Origin: Mycetocola manganoxydans
GTDB lineage: Bacteria; Actinomycetota; Actinomycetes; Actinomycetales; Microbacteriaceae
Length of the DNA: 64,000 nucleotides
NCBI RefSeq assembly: GCF_003667545.1
Contig: NZ_RCUV01000008.1
Span: 1-64,000, forward strand
Direction of reading: 5' to 3'
Under the pieces are notes generated by a model. It had not been told where the DNA came from. It was given only the letters and a program-made list of their open reading frames with translations, and ran no database searches. Of this stretch, positions 61,719 through 64,000 are shown piece after piece (positions within the stretch are counted from its first letter, which is position 1; every line of letters begins with the position of its first letter). The translations under genes and the position numbers were made by a program.

Positions 61719-63982
61719 CCACCACCGACCTCGAACTCAACATTGGTGGCATGACATGTGCGTCCTGCGCCAACCGGATCGAACGCAAACTTAACCGCGT
61801 CCCCGGAGTTGAGGCCTCCGTCAATTACGCCACCGAAAAGGCTCGCATCCGGACCAGTTCGGAGATGGACGCCGCAGAGCTCATCGCGATCGTTGAAGCC
61901 ACCGGTTACACGGCGGCGGTCCCGGCACCCCCACAGGCTGGCCCTGCAACTGAAGCCGAACCGTCGGAAACCAAAGCGTCCAGTCTTCTTCGCCGCCTGC
62001 TGATTTCCGCGGCACTTGCCCTGCCGGTGGTTCTGCTGTCGATGGTGCCTGCACTCCAGTTCACCAACTGGCAGTGGTTGGCGCTGACCCTCACCGCGCC
62101 AGTCGCGGTCTGGGGCGCATGGCCGTTCCACCGTGCCGCCTGGATCAACGCCAGGCACGGTGCAGCGACGATGGACACGCTGATCAGCGTGGGTGTCCTC
62201 GCTGCATTCGGCTGGTCGCTGTACGCCCTGTTCTTCGGAATGGCCGGAATGCCCGGCATGCAGATGAGCTTCACACTGTTCGCTTCCCCGGGGGCCGGCC
62301 AGCACGAAATCTACCTGGAAGTCGCCGCGGCGGTCACAGTGTTCATCCTGGCCGGCCGCTACTTCGAGGCCCGGGCCAAACGTGACTCCGGAGCAGCACT
62401 TCGTGCGCTTCTTGAACTCGGTGCGAAGGAGGCCATGCTCCTCCGTGATGGACGAGAAACTCTCGTGCCCGTGAGCTCCCTGGCCGTCGGCGACCGGTTC
62501 GTCGTGCGTCCTGGCGAGAAGATCGCCACCGACGGGCTAGTGGTCGACGGTGCGTCCGCCGTGGACCTGAGCATGCTCACCGGAGAGGCAGTCCCCGTCG
62601 AAGTGGGCGTGGACGATCGAGTCATCGGAGCCACCAACAACGTGGGAGGCCGTCTCACCGTCGAGGTGACCAAGGTCGGCGCTGACACGGAACTCGCCCG
62701 TCTCGGACGGCTGGTCGAGGAAGCACAGACCGGCAAAGCCCAGGTCCAGCGTCTCGCCGACCGCGTCTCCAGCATCTTCGTACCCATCGTCATCGGACTG
62801 TCCATCCTTACGTTCGTCGCCTGGCTGATTATCAACGGATCCGCTGAGTTCGCGTTCACCGCGGCGGTAGCCACTCTCATCATCGCCTGCCCCTGTGCAC
62901 TGGGCCTAGCCACCCCCACAGCGTTACTTGTGGGAACGGGTAGAGGTTCACAACTCGGAATCCTCATCCGCGGACCCCAGGTTCTCGAGCAGACCCAGCG
63001 CATCGACACCGTCGTGCTCGACAAGACCGGAACGGTCACCACCGGGCGGATGACGCTCTCCTCGCTCACACTGGCTGACGGGCAAGCAGAAGACGAACTG
63101 CTGCACCTCGCCGCTTCAGCCGAACTCGGTTCCGAGCACCCCATCGCCCGCGCAATCGTTGACAGCGCACGAACGCGAGGATTTGACGTCGATTCGCCCG
63201 AATCCTTCATCGCGCACTCCGGACAAGGAGTCCAAGCGATTATCGACGGTCGTCTCGTTGTCGCAGGCCGCGGGTCCTGGCTCGAAACCGAATGGGGAAT
63301 GAACCACACTCCGGCTGTCACTGAAGCGGTCGCGCTCGGTGAACGGCAGGGTAAAACCGCCATCGTGGTGGCGTGGGATGGTGCGGCCCGCGGGGTTCTC
63401 GTGGTGGGCGACACGGTCAAAGACACCGCCCGTGACGCAATCGACCGGTTCCAACAACTCGGCCTGACACCGGTTCTCCTCACCGGCGACAATGCCGGAG
63501 CGGCGAAGGCCGTTGCCGCACAGATCGGTGTCACCGACGTGCGCGCCGGCGTCACACCGCAAGGAAAGCTCGACACCATCCGCCAGCTACAGGAGGACGG
63601 ACACGTCGTTGCGATGGTCGGCGACGGTGTCAACGATGCGGCAGCCCTCGCCGCCGCCGATCTCGGCATCGCAATGGGATCCGGGACGGACGCAGCAATC
63701 ACCGCCGCCGACATCACCGTCATGAGCGGCGACCTGATCGCTGTTGGTGATGCAATCCGGTTATCCCGACGCACCCTTAGGACCATCAAGGGCAACCTGT
63801 TCTGGGCATTCGCATACAACGTGGCCGCCATCCCAGTCGCGATGCTCGGTCTCCTGAACCCCCTGCTGGCCGGAGCGGCGATGGCATTCTCATCGGTGTT
63901 CGTGGTCACCAATAGCCTCCGGTTGCGGTCGTTCAAACCCTCACCCGCTCCCCCGCGCAGCGCGAGCAAACCGGCGTCCTAG
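61715..63982 (+). CDS. copA: Copper-exporting P1B-type ATPase
   Basis: A 755-residue membrane ATPase. One N-terminal HMA domain (GMTCASC), eight expected helices, the transport motif CPC ([12 protein letters not shown]), phosphorylation site [11 protein letters not shown] motif SEHPIARA and hinge [19 protein letters not shown] plus an HMA domain fits Cu(I) export. GTG start overlapping the chaperone stop. The gene is complete; only 18 bases follow in the window. Confidence 0.95.
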   Translation: MTTTDLELNIGGMTCASCANRIERKLNRVPGVEASVNYATEKARIRTSSEMDAAELIAIVEATGYTAAVPAPPQAGPATEAEPSETKASSLLRRLLISAALALPVVLLSMVPALQFTNWQWLALTLTAPVAVWGAWPFHRAAWINARHGAATMDTLISVGVLAAFGWSLYALFFGMAGMPGMQMSFTLFASPGAGQHEIYLEVAAAVTVFILAGRYFEARAKRDSGAALRALLELGAKEAMLLRDGRETLVPVSSLAVGDRFVVRPGEKIATDGLVVDGASAVDLSMLTGEAVPVEVGVDDRVIGATNNVGGRLTVEVTKVGADTELARLGRLVEEAQTGKAQVQRLADRVSSIFVPIVIGLSILTFVAWLIINGSAEFAFTAAVATLIIACPCALGLATPTALLVGTGRGSQLGILIRGPQVLEQTQRIDTVVLDKTGTVTTGRMTLSSLTLADGQAEDELLHLAASAELGSEHPIARAIVDSARTRGFDVDSPESFIAHSGQGVQAIIDGRLVVAGRGSWLETEWGMNHTPAVTEAVALGERQGKTAIVVAWDGAARGVLVVGDTVKDTARDAIDRFQQLGLTPVLLTGDNAGAAKAVAAQIGVTDVRAGVTPQGKLDTIRQLQEDGHVVAMVGDGVNDAAALAAADLGIAMGSGTDAAITAADITVMSGDLIAVGDAIRLSRRTLRTIKGNLFWAFAYNVAAIPVAMLGLLNPLLAGAAMAFSSVFVVTNSLRLRSFKPSPAPPRSASKPAS

Positions 63983-64000
63983 GCCTCTGAACGATCCACA

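Overview
The window looks like the chromosome of a high-GC actinobacterium, most likely a member of the Microbacteriaceae. This rests on GTG (and one TTG) starts, several apparently leaderless genes, 4-nt stop/start overlaps, the very frequent GGATGCC/GGCATCC word, and typical actinobacterial families (paired LCP proteins, DUF5997 beside a LysR-like receptor domain, DUF1023 hydrolase, CebR-type sugar operon, SufU scaffold). The genus cannot be fixed from the sequence alone.

Layout. Bases 1-76 are the right end of an IS30-family element. 144-3595 is a minus-strand ABC exporter plus two-component operon. 3974-11512 holds an FGGY kinase, tRNA-Arg, a DHA2 drug exporter with its MarR regulator, a YghZ-type aldo/keto reductase, two small genes, and a VIT/CCC1 metal transporter behind a yybP-ykoY-like manganese riboswitch. 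11523-19811 holds the LysR-like/DUF5997 pair, an ABC importer for an iron/phosphonate-type substrate, DedA, and an SDR divergent from a TetR gene across a perfect operator. 19852-25129 holds two tRNA-Ser genes that both carry duplicated 3' ends, two LCP ligases, a HAD phosphatase and serS. 25167-28744 holds a lipid kinase, an intact IS30 element sitting in the loop of a palindrome, a field of REP-like repeats, and an AbiEi/DUF559-type protein. 29063-37501 is mostly core metabolism (gdhA, pheA, pgm) plus cell-surface lipoproteins. 37575-43570 is a cellobiose/beta-glucoside regulon (SBP, two permeases, GH1 beta-glucosidase, LacI repressor) preceded by two identical perfect operators. 43731-52013 holds sufS-sufU, a three-gene operon (permuted lipoate ligase, orphan DNA methyltransferase, LLM oxidoreductase), hydrolases, and a MarR-MFS pair.

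From about 52320 to the window end is a composite genomic island. A lacI gene is cut off and abuts the C-terminal part of what looks like a mobilisation relaxase. Plasmid-type genes follow, then a RES-Xre toxin-antitoxin operon, an unrecognised gene coupled to an XRE-ImmA/IrrE protein, and a copper-resistance module (multicopper oxidase, SHOCT protein, csoR, copZ-like chaperone, CopA ATPase) with CsoR-type operators at both promoters. A chimeric pair of gene fragments lies inside the copper module. The unknown/XRE-ImmA pair (56226-58201) is the best candidate for an undescribed system. The palindrome/IS30/30-bp repeat field and the tRNA-Ser 3'-end duplications are the most unusual non-coding structures.
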